From: Liquorilactobacillus sicerae
GTDB taxonomy: Bacteria; Bacillota; Bacilli; Lactobacillales; Lactobacillaceae
Assembly (NCBI RefSeq): GCF_029916425.1
Contig: NZ_JAHAVQ010000011.1
Span: 1 to 64,000, forward strand
Reading direction: 5' to 3'
Length of the DNA: 64,000 nt
Shown here: in pieces, positions 42,824 to 51,549 of the stretch
Layout of the letters: each line of letters opens with the position of its first letter
Position numbering within the stretch: the stretch's first letter is position 1
Notes under the pieces: model-generated
The model's database searches: none
What the model saw: only the letters and a program-made list of their open reading frames with translations
Told to the model about the DNA's origin: nothing
Program-made: the position numbers and the translations under genes

Positions 42824-43702
42824 CTAGAATTTAAGAACTAATTTCCCAAATTGATGCTGTAAAGTTTGAAAGGTTTGTAAATTTTTTAAATTAAAAGGTG
42901 CAACTTGGGCGATTTGAACTTTAATTCGATTTTGTGCAACAGCCGCCAACAATTTTTCCAAGCTCTGACCATTCGATTTCATTGAAAATAAGTTACAGCG
43001 TCTATCAGAATATTGCTTGACCGTTGACCATAGTTTTCCTTCACTTGTTAAATATTTAAGATACGTTAAAACTGGTTGATTGCCGACTAAATCAATAATT
43101 GCAGCTATTGAACTAAGCTGGAATGTTGAATCAATAATTTCAACTTGCGGAAATTGCTGCTTTAGCTTAGTTGTCGAAGTTGAGCCAGTCGTTACATAAA
43201 TTTTTGAAAAATGATCTGTTAATAGCTGAATTAGAATTTGTCCTACATTGCCACTTGCTCCATTGATCAATAAAGCTCCGGTCGATAATGAACTTTTTAA
43301 AACCTCTTCAGCTAATTGCCAAGCAGTTTGTCCGCTAAGAGCGATTGCTGCAGCTTGAATGTCAGTTACATTATCAGGAATAATCGCAATCTGTGAACGG
43401 CCAACTGCTGTATATTCTGCATAACTTCGAAAATGCGGACTAGCAGCTACTCGCTGTCCGACTTTTAAATCCGTTACCTTCTCACCAACTGCACAGATTC
43501 TTCCTGCCAACGATGAGCCCAAGATTAACGGCAGCGGATTGTTGACTTTGACTTTCCCCGACCGAACATGACAATCATAAGGCTCGATTGCGATTGCCAG
43601 ATTTTGCAGCAAAATTTGTTTCGGCTTTGGTATTGGTCGCATAAGTGATATAGTCTGCAAAACTTCAACATCTCCTGGTTTAGTCATTGCAATTGCTCTC
43701 AT
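42824..43702 (-). CDS. Quinone oxidoreductase-like MDR dehydrogenase
   Basis: A 292-residue NAD(P)H-dependent reductase of the zinc-independent MDR group. The N-terminal catalytic-like barrel has PLILGSSLAGRICAVGEKVTDLKVGQRV, followed by INGASGNVGQILIQLL for the cofactor-binding Rossmann fold. No structural zinc cysteines are visible. It is shorter than usual (about 310-330). Start ATG follows GGAGG. Substrate unknown; a similar but longer MDR enzyme is at 51550. Confidence 0.85.
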   Translation of the reverse strand: MRAIAMTKPGDVEVLQTISLMRPIPKPKQILLQNLAIAIEPYDCHVRSGKVKVNNPLPLILGSSLAGRICAVGEKVTDLKVGQRVAASPHFRSYAEYTAVGRSQIAIIPDNVTDIQAAAIALSGQTAWQLAEEVLKSSLSTGALLINGASGNVGQILIQLLTDHFSKIYVTTGSTSTTKLKQQFPQVEIIDSTFQLSSIAAIIDLVGNQPVLTYLKYLTSEGKLWSTVKQYSDRRCNLFSMKSNGQSLEKLLAAVAQNRIKVQIAQVAPFNLKNLQTFQTLQHQFGKLVLKF

Positions 43703-43796
43703 GATACCCCTCCTTATATATATGCTTATAAATGGTTAATCTTTCTTCATTATAACTTTTTCGAACAACTTCTTGCAGTATTTAAGTTATCGCCAC

Positions 43797-43825
43797 TTGA
43801 AAATTCGAACGTATGTTTGTATAAT
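43797..43825 (+). promoter_or_regulatory. Promoter with LexA box upstream of the Y-family polymerase
   Basis: TTGAAA (43797-43802), 17 bases, TATAAT (43820-43825). The spacer contains CGAACGTATGTTTG (43806-43819), one base from the Firmicutes LexA/DinR box CGAAC-N4-GTTCG, so LexA would block polymerase directly. Confidence 0.85.
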
Positions 43826-43858
43826 TTAATCAAGGCATCACATTGTGAGGTGAATATC

Positions 43859-45151
43859 ATGAACTATACAGATGAACCACATGGAATTTTTTTCTTAATT
43901 GATAATAAATCATTTTATGCCAGTGTCGAAAGTATCGAACGTGGCCTAAATCCTTTGCAATCAATTTTAGTCGTTATGTCTGAACAAGCTAATACTAACG
44001 GTGGGTTAGTTTTAGCAACTTCCCCGCAAGCCAAGAAGCTTTTTGGCATCCGCAATGTTGATCGCTGGCGTGATTTACCGCAAGATCAACGCTTATTGAT
44101 TGTTCCGCCAAGAATGAATCTATATATTCAAAAAAGTTTAGCAATTAATCAAATCTTTACTCATTTTACTGCTGAAAATGATATTTATCCTTATTCAATT
44201 GACGAGTCGATTTTAGATATGACTCATTCTTGGCAACTTTTTGGCAGAACCCCACAACAGGCTGCTCGCCGCATTCAATTGGCTGTTCGCCGACGATTAG
44301 GCCTTTACACAACTGTTGGCATTGGAGAAAATCCCATTCAGGCTAAATTAGCCTTGGATTTGTTTGCTAAGCATTCACCTGAACTGATTAGCGAATTAAC
44401 TTATCAAAACTTTACCGAACGTGTTTGGCCAATCACTGATTTAACCTCAGTGTGGAGTATTGGCAAACAAACAGCTGCTCATTTGAAGCATTTAGGGATT
44501 CATCAAATCAAAGATTTAGCCTTAACCGATCCATTTGAACTGCAAAAAGAATTTGGAATCATTGGCACTCAACTATTTGCCTTAGCTTGGGGAATTGATC
44601 GCAGCCAGTTACAAGAAAATTTGCCTGTTAAACATCGCAGTTTAGAAAATTCCCAGGTTCTGCCGCGCGACTATACAGATCAAGCAGAAATTGAAGTTGT
44701 GATTCGAGAAATTGGTCAGCAGGTAGCTTCCCGCTTGCGTCATCGCCACCTAGTAACCAGCTGCATCCATTTAGGAATTGGTTTTTCACTAACAGCTAAA
44801 ACTAATCGCCCTGGTTTTGCTCATGAACTTAAAATTCCAGCCACTGACGACACTTTTGAAATCAATCGTCAGCTGCTTTTCATTTTTCATAGTTATTGGC
44901 ATTATGAACCGCTCCGCCGGATTGGAATCAGCTTAAGCCAATTATCACCTAAAACCGGTGATCAACTTAACCTATTTACTCCGTCTGAAAAACAAATTAA
45001 AAAAGTTATGTTCAATCAAGTAATCGATCAAATTCGTGACCGTTTTGGTACCAGTGCTATTATGTACGCTAATAGTCTAGTTAACGGGGGAACCTTTCGC
45101 CAGCGAATTGGTTTAGTAGGAGGTCATAATGGTGGCAACTCATTTGAATAA
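43859..45151 (+). CDS. umuC: Y-family DNA polymerase, UmuC-like
   Basis: A 430-residue translesion polymerase. The palm residues are in FFLIDNKSFYASVE (Asp15) and YSIDESILDM (Asp115, Glu116); the helix-hairpin-helix WSIGKQTAAHLKHLGI follows. A C-terminal clamp-binding motif DQLNLF is present. ATG at 43859 follows GAGGTG. The promoter carries a LexA box, so it is a damage-inducible gene. No umuD neighbour, as usual in Gram-positive bacteria; the ORF behind it overlaps by 23 bases. Confidence 0.93.
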   Translation: MNYTDEPHGIFFLIDNKSFYASVESIERGLNPLQSILVVMSEQANTNGGLVLATSPQAKKLFGIRNVDRWRDLPQDQRLLIVPPRMNLYIQKSLAINQIFTHFTAENDIYPYSIDESILDMTHSWQLFGRTPQQAARRIQLAVRRRLGLYTTVGIGENPIQAKLALDLFAKHSPELISELTYQNFTERVWPITDLTSVWSIGKQTAAHLKHLGIHQIKDLALTDPFELQKEFGIIGTQLFALAWGIDRSQLQENLPVKHRSLENSQVLPRDYTDQAEIEVVIREIGQQVASRLRHRHLVTSCIHLGIGFSLTAKTNRPGFAHELKIPATDDTFEINRQLLFIFHSYWHYEPLRRIGISLSQLSPKTGDQLNLFTPSEKQIKKVMFNQVIDQIRDRFGTSAIMYANSLVNGGTFRQRIGLVGGHNGGNSFE

Positions 45152-45458
45152 TAGTGATTTTGAAGCCCAGATCATTAAACAACGCTTAAAATCATATTTC
45201 ACACCACATGTTAAAGCTCGATATGAAATTTTAGTCGTTGACGATGCTTTTGCACATTCTTATAACTTCTTTTTTAACATTTATCGTCCATCCAAACTTC
45301 CGCATTCAATTCCCTTACGACGAATTACGCTTTATCATTTGGAATTCTTAGAAGATATTGTTACCAATATCCAAACAGAATATAAGTTTTCTTTTGTATT
45401 TCGTAATTTTGGTAAGCAACGTTGGCCAAGTAATTTTGTCTTAATCGCAAAACAGTAA
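45129..45458 (+). CDS. Small protein coupled to the Y-family polymerase
   Basis: A 109-residue soluble protein. The start ATG lies inside the polymerase gene, with GGAGG five bases upstream, so its translation is coupled and it belongs to the same LexA-controlled operon. No named domain is recognised. In lactobacilli a small ORF often follows umuC-like genes. A role as polymerase accessory is a guess from position. Confidence 0.75.
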   Translation: MVATHLNNSDFEAQIIKQRLKSYFTPHVKARYEILVVDDAFAHSYNFFFNIYRPSKLPHSIPLRRITLYHLEFLEDIVTNIQTEYKFSFVFRNFGKQRWPSNFVLIAKQ

Positions 45459-45631
45459 CTAAATTCATTAAGAATTAAAAAATTATTGATGAATTCGTTG
45501 AAGACTAGTTATTGCTTTCGATAATAGGTTTACATTGCCCCGATAAAATCAGAATTATACTTTGTTTTGAAACTCTAACTTGCTACAATAGATGATAGTT
45601 ACTATATATATAAAATCAAGGTGATCATTGA

Positions 45632-46198
45632 ATGGGAAAAATTGCTGTCTATTGTGGAGCCTCAGTTGGAAATTCAACTTACCAGCGAATTGCAATAAAA
45701 ATTGGCCACTGGTTAGTAGAAAATAATTATGATTTGGTTTTTGGTGGTGGTGGTGGTGGCTTAATGGGCGTCTTGGCAAAAACCGTTTTGGCTGATGGTG
45801 GCAAAGCTTATGGCTACATGCCTGAAAATCTTTATCGGCGAGGAGCTGCTTCTCAAACATTAACAGGTCTGACAATCGTTGAAAATATGGCCATCCGTAA
45901 ACAAAAAATGATGGCGGCCGCCGATGTGTGTTTGGCTTTGCCAGGCGGAGCCGGTACGCTTGAAGAAATTTCAGAAGCTTACTCTTGGGCTCGGGTTGGT
46001 GATAATCCAAATCCTTGTATTTTATATAATGAAGATGGATATTATGATCTATTACAGCAGTTCTTTTGGAAAATGGTGATGAAAGGCTTTCTTTCACAAG
46101 AACACTATCAAAAACTTTGCTTTGCCAAAAATCTGCAACAAATTAATGATTTTATTGCAAATTATACTCCTCCAAAGGTTCGAGAGTTTTATAAATAA
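45632..46198 (+). CDS. LOG family protein (TIGR00730, nucleoside monophosphate phosphoribohydrolase)
   Basis: A 188-residue Rossmann-fold enzyme. FGGGGGGLMG and the signature PGGAGTLEE (104-112) identify the LOG family, which hydrolyses cytokinin-type or purine nucleoside 5'-monophosphates to base and ribose phosphate. The start ATG follows AAGGTGA. It is a single gene, ended by a strong terminator at 46217. Physiological substrate in lactobacilli is unknown. Confidence 0.9.
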   Translation: MGKIAVYCGASVGNSTYQRIAIKIGHWLVENNYDLVFGGGGGGLMGVLAKTVLADGGKAYGYMPENLYRRGAASQTLTGLTIVENMAIRKQKMMAAADVCLALPGGAGTLEEISEAYSWARVGDNPNPCILYNEDGYYDLLQQFFWKMVMKGFLSQEHYQKLCFAKNLQQINDFIANYTPPKVREFYK

Positions 46199-46216
46199 AA
46201 AGCTCAATATTAATAC

Positions 46217-46260
46217 GACCTCCAAAAGTTAAGCTAAAGTTCAATCTTTTGGAGGTCTTT
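46217..46260 (+). terminator. Strong terminator after the LOG gene
   Basis: GACCTCCAAAAG / CTTTTGGAGGTC 12-pair stem with a 17-base loop, then TTT and T-rich sequence. Confidence 0.85.
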
Positions 46261-46294
46261 ATTTAGACAATAAAGTCTAGTTTATAATCTGTAA

Positions 46295-47134
46295 CTAATT
46301 TTTAAATGGATTCCAAAAACGTCCCTGATTAACTTTAAATAAATAAATTCCCAGAATTACCCAAGCTATAATAACTACTAAGCTCAAATAATCAGCAATT
46401 TTAAATGGACGTGCCATATACCAGGTCCTTTTTTTGCTCCGTCCAAAACGACGTAGTGCCATCGCCTGGCTAATGACCTCAATTCGTTCTAGACTAGTAA
46501 AAATCAAGGGCAATAGAATACGGACTGCTCCGCTAATTCGTTGTTTAAATGGTGCTTTTTTAGACATCTCGTAGCCTCGAGCTTGTTGTGCTAGGCTAAT
46601 CGTTCGATAATCATGCTGAACTGTTGGAATATATCGGAGGGCAATTTCGACTGCATAGCTGATTCGATATGAAAGGCCAATTTTATTCAAACTAGCTGCA
46701 AACTCACTAGGATTGGTTGTTAACAGAAAAATCAAGGCTAATGGCACTGCAAAAATGTATTTTAATAATAAATTGAATAAATAAAACAATTCTTCCCACG
46801 ATAAATTAAAATAATGATTTGGCGAACCAAAAATCAGATGCTGTGTACCATAAATTTGTATTCCATAGCTGGGATTAAAAACATAAACCATTAACAAATT
46901 GAAAACAGCCAAAGCAATGATTACTTGGATGATCAAGGCTACCTCCCGATACTTGATCTGGGCTTGATGAAATAAAAACAATGACATGATTAAAATTCCT
47001 AATAAGAATCGTGTATCAAAGGTTATCATGCCAATAATTGAAAAGCTAATAAAGCCAATCAATTTAGTGCTGCCACTCAAGCGATGCAAAAAAGTCGGAC
47101 GATCAAGATATCCAATAAATAAATTATTAGTCAT
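46295..47134 (-). CDS. mtsC: ECF transporter transmembrane (T) component
   Basis: A 279-residue EcfT protein with about five helices. The cytosolic coupling motifs are visible as AQQARGYEMSKKAP and ISQAMALRRFGRSKKRTW, the Ala-Arg-Gly type signatures that contact the two ATPase domains. The ATG at 47134 overlaps the ATPase gene by eight bases. It forms a dedicated group I ECF system with the double ATPase and the UPF0397 S-component. The symbol follows the methionine-regulated ECF naming and is supported by the Met T-box upstream. Confidence 0.88.
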   Translation of the reverse strand: MTNNLFIGYLDRPTFLHRLSGSTKLIGFISFSIIGMITFDTRFLLGILIMSLFLFHQAQIKYREVALIIQVIIALAVFNLLMVYVFNPSYGIQIYGTQHLIFGSPNHYFNLSWEELFYLFNLLLKYIFAVPLALIFLLTTNPSEFAASLNKIGLSYRISYAVEIALRYIPTVQHDYRTISLAQQARGYEMSKKAPFKQRISGAVRILLPLIFTSLERIEVISQAMALRRFGRSKKRTWYMARPFKIADYLSLVVIIAWVILGIYLFKVNQGRFWNPFKN

Positions 47135-48839
47135 GCTGACGTTCCTGCCTTTCTGTCTGAATAAACTTAGCAATGAATTCATTAGCAGATGGCAAGTTGA
47201 ACCTTTGCGTTAAATCATATAAACTAGTTCGAGCTAAAGAAGCCTTTTCAATGATTTGATTATTGGTTAAAACTTCCGCTGGAGTTGCATCGGCTAATAA
47301 ATTACCAGCATTTAAAACCAGTGTGCGCTGAGTATATTCCAGCATCAAATGCATATCATGCGTAATTAGAATAATCGTCAAGTTTTGCTGTTGTTGCAAT
47401 TTTTCCAAAAATGTCATAATTTCTGTATAATGTTTTAAATCTTGACCAGCTGTTGGTTCATCCAAGATCAACATTTGCGGCTCTAAAACTAAAATTGCTG
47501 CAATCGTTACCCGCTTTTTCTGTCCAAAGCTTAAAGCCGCGATGGGCCAATGACGCATTTCATATAAACCACAAATGTGTAAAATACGATAAACTTTATT
47601 TTTCACCTGCTCTTCTGGAGTTTTTCGTAAACGCAAACCACTGGCTACTTCATCGAAAATTTTAGTTTGTGAAATCATTTGATTCGGATCTTGTAAAATA
47701 TATCCAATTTTAGCTGCTCGCTGTTTAACCGATAATTTCAATAAGTCTTCTCCAGCAAATAGTATTTGTCCAGCTTGCGGCTGCAAAAAGCCAGTAATCA
47801 AATTGCTAAGCGTCGACTTGCCGGTTCCATTTTGACCCACTAAACTTATCATTTCACCACGATAGATAGTCAATGAAAGCTGCCTGATAATCGGTAGTTG
47901 TGGTTGGTAGCCAAAAGATAAATCCTTAATTACCAGCAATGGTTGATTTTTAACAACTTCCGCATTCAAAACTGTGGTAGTATTCCACTGCTGTAACTTG
48001 TCAGCTAAACCAACAGCCGTTACCTTTTTTGAATCAAGCAAGTTTTGACAAGACTGCAAATTAACACCGCACTGCTTAATCGCACTTAAATATAAAGGCT
48101 CACGTAAGCCAAGCTGAGGTAATAAATTGTCTTTTAGGATTTTTGCTGGAGTATCATTGGCAACTATTTGACCATCCTGCATCAAAACTAACCGATCAAT
48201 TCCAACCTGCAGTGCTTCTTCAATTCGATGCTCAATAATGATTACTGTCAGTTCTTGTTGTTTAGCTAAACGGTTTAATAACTTCATCGTAGCCCGACCA
48301 GCTGCTGGATCTAAATTAGCTAATGGTTCATCAAAAAGTAAGATTTTGCTTTCATCGATCAAAACCCCCGCCATTGCAACGCGTTGTTTTTGCCCACCAG
48401 AAATTTCCTGAGGCGAATGCTTTAAGAATTCCGTTAAATGCAGCCTTTCAGCCCATTTTTTGGTCGCAGTAATCATTTTTTCTTGAGGCCAGCAATCGTT
48501 CTCTAAAGAAAATGCCAGATCCTCAACGACTGTTAAACCAACAAACTGACTATCTGGATCCTGCAAAACTGTCCCAACATCAAAAGACAGCTCAAAAATC
48601 GAGCTGTCTTGAAGGTGATGACCATTGATCAAACAAGTTCCACTCAGCTTGCCCGGATAAGCCTCAGGAATTAAACCATTGATACACCGTCCCAAAGTCG
48701 ATTTACCCGAACCAGATTCACCGGCGATCAAAACCTTTTCACCAGGAAAAATCTCAAGATTGATTTTCTTCAAGGTCGGCTCAGCTTGACTGTCATACTG
48801 AAAATTAAAATTTTGGAACGTGATGATCGGTTTAGTCAT
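47127..48839 (-). CDS. mtsB: Duplicated ECF transporter ATPase
   Basis: A 570-residue protein with two ABC domains. Domain 1 has GESGSGKSTLG, SGGQKQRVAMAG and LLFDEPLANLDP; domain 2 (from about residue 300) has GQNGTGKSTLS, LSFGQKKRVTIA and LILDEPTAGQD. The duplication replaces the EcfA1/EcfA2 pair, as in systems dedicated to one S-component. It lies three bases after the S gene and overlaps the T gene. It energises uptake of the T-box-regulated substrate. Confidence 0.93.
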   Translation of the reverse strand: MTKPIITFQNFNFQYDSQAEPTLKKINLEIFPGEKVLIAGESGSGKSTLGRCINGLIPEAYPGKLSGTCLINGHHLQDSSIFELSFDVGTVLQDPDSQFVGLTVVEDLAFSLENDCWPQEKMITATKKWAERLHLTEFLKHSPQEISGGQKQRVAMAGVLIDESKILLFDEPLANLDPAAGRATMKLLNRLAKQQELTVIIIEHRIEEALQVGIDRLVLMQDGQIVANDTPAKILKDNLLPQLGLREPLYLSAIKQCGVNLQSCQNLLDSKKVTAVGLADKLQQWNTTTVLNAEVVKNQPLLVIKDLSFGYQPQLPIIRQLSLTIYRGEMISLVGQNGTGKSTLSNLITGFLQPQAGQILFAGEDLLKLSVKQRAAKIGYILQDPNQMISQTKIFDEVASGLRLRKTPEEQVKNKVYRILHICGLYEMRHWPIAALSFGQKKRVTIAAILVLEPQMLILDEPTAGQDLKHYTEIMTFLEKLQQQQNLTIILITHDMHLMLEYTQRTLVLNAGNLLADATPAEVLTNNQIIEKASLARTSLYDLTQRFNLPSANEFIAKFIQTERQERQHD

Positions 48840-48842
48840 AAT

Positions 48843-49403
48843 TTAGTCTTCCTTTTTTAAACTACCGCGCTTAGTACGTGTCCGAGCATAGAGAACTAGA
48901 AGAATCGTCCCAATAATTGCTACTGACACACTATTTACCAACCAAGTTGTCACACCTTGTAGATAGACTTTATTTGCCGGTTCATGATAGATCAGGATAT
49001 CTCCAGTTGGGGCTAATAAAACCCAACCAATTAAATTTACAATAACTTGATAGATATTAAACCAGATCAGTTTGGCTTTCGTTAATGAACCATTTTGAAT
49101 ATCCAGTCGATTTTTAAAGAATCCAAAAGCTACGCCCACTAAGCCATCAACAACGACCCAAGTCCACCAAGGAGATCCATATGTTACAAAATCGTTCAAT
49201 GCATGTCCAATGAAGACTGCCACCCCGGCTACAATTGGCCCATAAATTGCTGCTAATAAAGGTAAAAAGCCTTCAGCAACATTGACCTGAGTATTAGGAA
49301 TCCCGGTCGGAATAGCAACAAATTTCATTAAAACAAAAATAATAGCTGCACCAATTCCTGTTGCTACAACTGACTGGATTGAAGAATTAGAATTTTTCTT
49401 CAA
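48843..49403 (-). CDS. mtsA: ECF transporter S-component, UPF0397 family
   Basis: A 186-residue membrane protein with five to six helices. The segments FVAIPTGIPNTQVNVAEGF and GHALNDFVTYGSPWWTWVVVDGLVG identify UPF0397, the substrate-binding part of an ECF importer. The start TTG follows AAGGATG. The methionine T-box immediately upstream argues for a methionine-related cargo such as a methionine precursor or derivative; substrate is inference. Gene order S-ATPase-T. Confidence 0.88.
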   Translation of the reverse strand: MKKNSNSSIQSVVATGIGAAIIFVLMKFVAIPTGIPNTQVNVAEGFLPLLAAIYGPIVAGVAVFIGHALNDFVTYGSPWWTWVVVDGLVGVAFGFFKNRLDIQNGSLTKAKLIWFNIYQVIVNLIGWVLLAPTGDILIYHEPANKVYLQGVTTWLVNSVSVAIIGTILLVLYARTRTKRGSLKKED

Positions 49404-49454
49404 CTAAATCATCCTTTCCTTTAATTATTAATCAAGCAGTAAGTTACGAAAATT

Positions 49455-49488
49455 AAAAACGTCCCCTCAATTATTGAAAGGACGTTTT
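49455..49488 (-). terminator. T-box terminator
   Basis: AAAACGTCCTTTC / GAGGGGACGTTTT stem followed by TTTT on the minus strand, immediately after the T-box bulge sequence; competes with the antiterminator. Confidence 0.88.
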
Positions 49489-49675
49489 CACGTGGTACCA
49501 CCATTCTTTGCCTGCCACAAAAAGCAAGCCTCATTAACTGATAACGGTGAGTGACCGGGATCAATTGCTTGACCCGTTTAAATAGAAAACCATTTTCATT
49601 GGACATTGATCAACCGTTTTTCAGCTGCCACGGCTCTCTGTCTAATCTTTGAACAATTACTAATTTCCCAACTTT
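49455..49675 (-). promoter_or_regulatory. T-box riboswitch, methionine-specific
   Basis: On the minus strand the leader shows AGAGAG with the distal loop GCCGTGGCAGCTGA, a stem I with specifier region GAAAATGG (read as GAA-A-ATG-G, so codon ATG for methionine), and the T-box sequence AATGGTGGTACCACG. The UGGU in the bulge pairs with ACCA of the tRNA end, consistent with A as discriminator base of tRNA-Met. The terminator at 49455 follows. It controls mtsA-mtsB-mtsC: uncharged tRNA-Met allows transcription. A promoter (TTGATT, 17 bases, TAAAAT) is at 49691-49719. Confidence 0.9.
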
Positions 49676-49690
49676 TGCTGATTTACCGAA

Positions 49691-49719
49691 ATTTTACCGC
49701 AATTTTGCTTAAAAATCAA
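49691..49719 (-). promoter_or_regulatory. Promoter of the T-box operon
   Basis: TTGATT (49714-49719) and TAAAAT (49691-49696) with 17 bases between, on the minus strand, just upstream of the T-box leader and 20 bases after the MazG-like gene. Confidence 0.7.
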
Positions 49720-49741
49720 TTTAACAGCCAAAACGACTCAA

Positions 49742-50044
49742 TTAGTAAACTTGATGTTCCAGCCATTTTTGCATTTTTTTCTGTAAAAGAGTTTCTAACT
49801 CTGCTGGTTGGCAATCAAGTTTAACTAACATAGCCACTGTGACTAATAAAACATCAACCAATTCTTCCTTTGTGTCAGCTAAATCAAGATTTTTATAATC
49901 ATTTCCCGAAACACGATTAGCAGCTAAATAAGCTTGGGCTGCTTCACCTGCTTCTTCCATTAATTTTAAAAACTGCTGTTGGACAGTTTTAGGTTCCTGT
50001 TTAGCAACGGCGATAATTTTAGCTTGTAATTGCTGGTCAATCAT
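49742..50044 (-). CDS. MazG-like nucleotide pyrophosphohydrolase
   Basis: A 100-residue all-alpha NTP-PPase. The metal-binding pattern EEAGEAAQAYLA...DTKEELVDVLLV matches the EExxE...ExxD arrangement of MazG/PRA-PH-type enzymes. It likely cleans non-canonical nucleotides. The gene follows the 2-hydroxyacid dehydrogenase by 27 bases in a run of same-strand genes and is not part of the T-box operon. Confidence 0.85.
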   Translation of the reverse strand: MIDQQLQAKIIAVAKQEPKTVQQQFLKLMEEAGEAAQAYLAANRVSGNDYKNLDLADTKEELVDVLLVTVAMLVKLDCQPAELETLLQKKMQKWLEHQVY

Positions 50045-50071
50045 TGATCACAAGATCCTTCCTAATAAAAA

Positions 50072-51007
50072 TTAATACCCGGCGCCTAAATCAACCAGAT
50101 TCCGTAAGGGTTGATTGGTTAAATAGCTACTCAAATTATCGCTGAATAACGGGAACAATTCCTGTCGAAAATGTGGCAGCAAGCCCGAAATATGCGGTGT
50201 TACAAAAACTCGCGGATGATGCCAAAGAATGCTATTTTTTGGCAAAGGCTCATGTTCGAAAACATCAAGATACGCACTGCGAATATATTCATTTTTTAAT
50301 AAATTTAATAAATCTTTTTCCTTGACAGCGCTGCCGCGACCAACATTAATGAAAGTATAACCTGGTCGACACTGTTGCAGCATATTTTGGTCAAAAAAAC
50401 CAGCTGTTGCTTTCGTTCCAGGTAGAACCGAAATTAAAAAATTAATTTTTAATTGCTTCGACAACTGTTGATAAGCAGCCATCGTTATAACACGATCAAA
50501 TACATCACCTAATGAGTCATCCATCCCATGACGATTGACACCCCAAACCTGCATCCCCAAAAAGCGGCAATAACGACCGATTTCACGGCCAATTTTACCA
50601 GTCCCAAAAATTAAAGCTGTTTGTTCACGACTTTCCAAAACATCTGGTTCAAACCATTCGCTTGGACGTTGAATAATCTCTCGTAATCCCCGATTTTCAA
50701 GCAAAATATAACTGGTAACCGTTTCGGCAATATAACGACTGTGCAATCCTGAAGCATTGGTCAACAAAATTTGCTTATCGGCAAATTCTCTTAACGGCAA
50801 ATAATCAACTCCTGCTGACTGAGCTTGAACCCATTTTAAATTAGGATTTCGTAAAAAGACCTGTTTTAATTCAGCTCGCCAACCTAAAACAATCTCCGTG
50901 GTAGCTGCAATTGACGGATCAGTTGAGAAAATAATTTGTGGAAAAGCTTTAGTTAACTTTTCAAGTTGCTGTTTTTGGGGTTGGACTAATAATAATGCCT
51001 TGATCAT
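50072..51007 (-). CDS. D-2-hydroxyacid dehydrogenase
   Basis: A 311-residue NAD-dependent enzyme. The cofactor site is IFGTGKIGREIGRYCRFLGM, catalytic Arg lies in INVGRGSAVKEKDLL, Glu in FEHEPLPKNS and His in VTPHISGLLPHF. Its length fits the family, but it is not the canonical D-lactate dehydrogenase. The keto-acid substrate is open. Second gene of a likely operon with the GNAT and MDR genes. Confidence 0.9.
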   Translation of the reverse strand: MIKALLLVQPQKQQLEKLTKAFPQIIFSTDPSIAATTEIVLGWRAELKQVFLRNPNLKWVQAQSAGVDYLPLREFADKQILLTNASGLHSRYIAETVTSYILLENRGLREIIQRPSEWFEPDVLESREQTALIFGTGKIGREIGRYCRFLGMQVWGVNRHGMDDSLGDVFDRVITMAAYQQLSKQLKINFLISVLPGTKATAGFFDQNMLQQCRPGYTFINVGRGSAVKEKDLLNLLKNEYIRSAYLDVFEHEPLPKNSILWHHPRVFVTPHISGLLPHFRQELFPLFSDNLSSYLTNQPLRNLVDLGAGY

Positions 51008-51023
51008 CAGCTGCTGCTTCCTT

Positions 51024-51521
51024 TCATAAAGTTAAAAACATGTTATGCCATTGTTCACCAGCATGTTTTGAGCTTGATATCCCTTCATCAATAAAATCAT
51101 TTTTTTGGTAAAAAACAACCAGTTTTGTTAAACAAGTCAAGGTAAGGCCCCTTCGCCGTTGCCTTTTTGCTTGCTGTGCCAAAGTTTTTAGCAATTGGCT
51201 GCCGATGCCCTGATTTTGAAAAATTGGTGCAACTGCCAAACTTAAAACAGCTTGATACGGTGCTTGAGCTGTTGGTAAATTAACAGTTACCCGCTGATAA
51301 AGATCATCGCTCAAATAACGTTGTCGAATGGCCGGACCAACTAAATAGCCTAAAAGTTTTTCTCCCAAATATGCACCTAAAAAAGTCTCTGGGATTATTT
51401 TAATTCTTTCCGCCATTGCTTGAGGACTGGCAGCCTCTGCAGCAGAAAAGTCTTTATTTTCAATTCTCATAATGGCTGCTAAATCAACCATTTTAACTGC
51501 ATGAATTTCAATTTTCTGCAC
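51024..51521 (-). CDS. GNAT family N-acetyltransferase
   Basis: A 165-residue acetyltransferase. The acetyl-CoA loop is VAPIFQNQGIGSQLLKTL; the C-terminal LTCLTKLVVFYQKNDFIDEG is the usual substrate-side motif. The start is GTG at 51521. It lies 16 bases upstream of the hydroxyacid dehydrogenase in an operon-like run. Substrate unknown. Confidence 0.85.
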   Translation of the reverse strand: MQKIEIHAVKMVDLAAIMRIENKDFSAAEAASPQAMAERIKIIPETFLGAYLGEKLLGYLVGPAIRQRYLSDDLYQRVTVNLPTAQAPYQAVLSLAVAPIFQNQGIGSQLLKTLAQQAKRQRRRGLTLTCLTKLVVFYQKNDFIDEGISSSKHAGEQWHNMFLTL

Positions 51522-51549
51522 TTGTTTTTCCTTTCAATAATCTGTCTTA

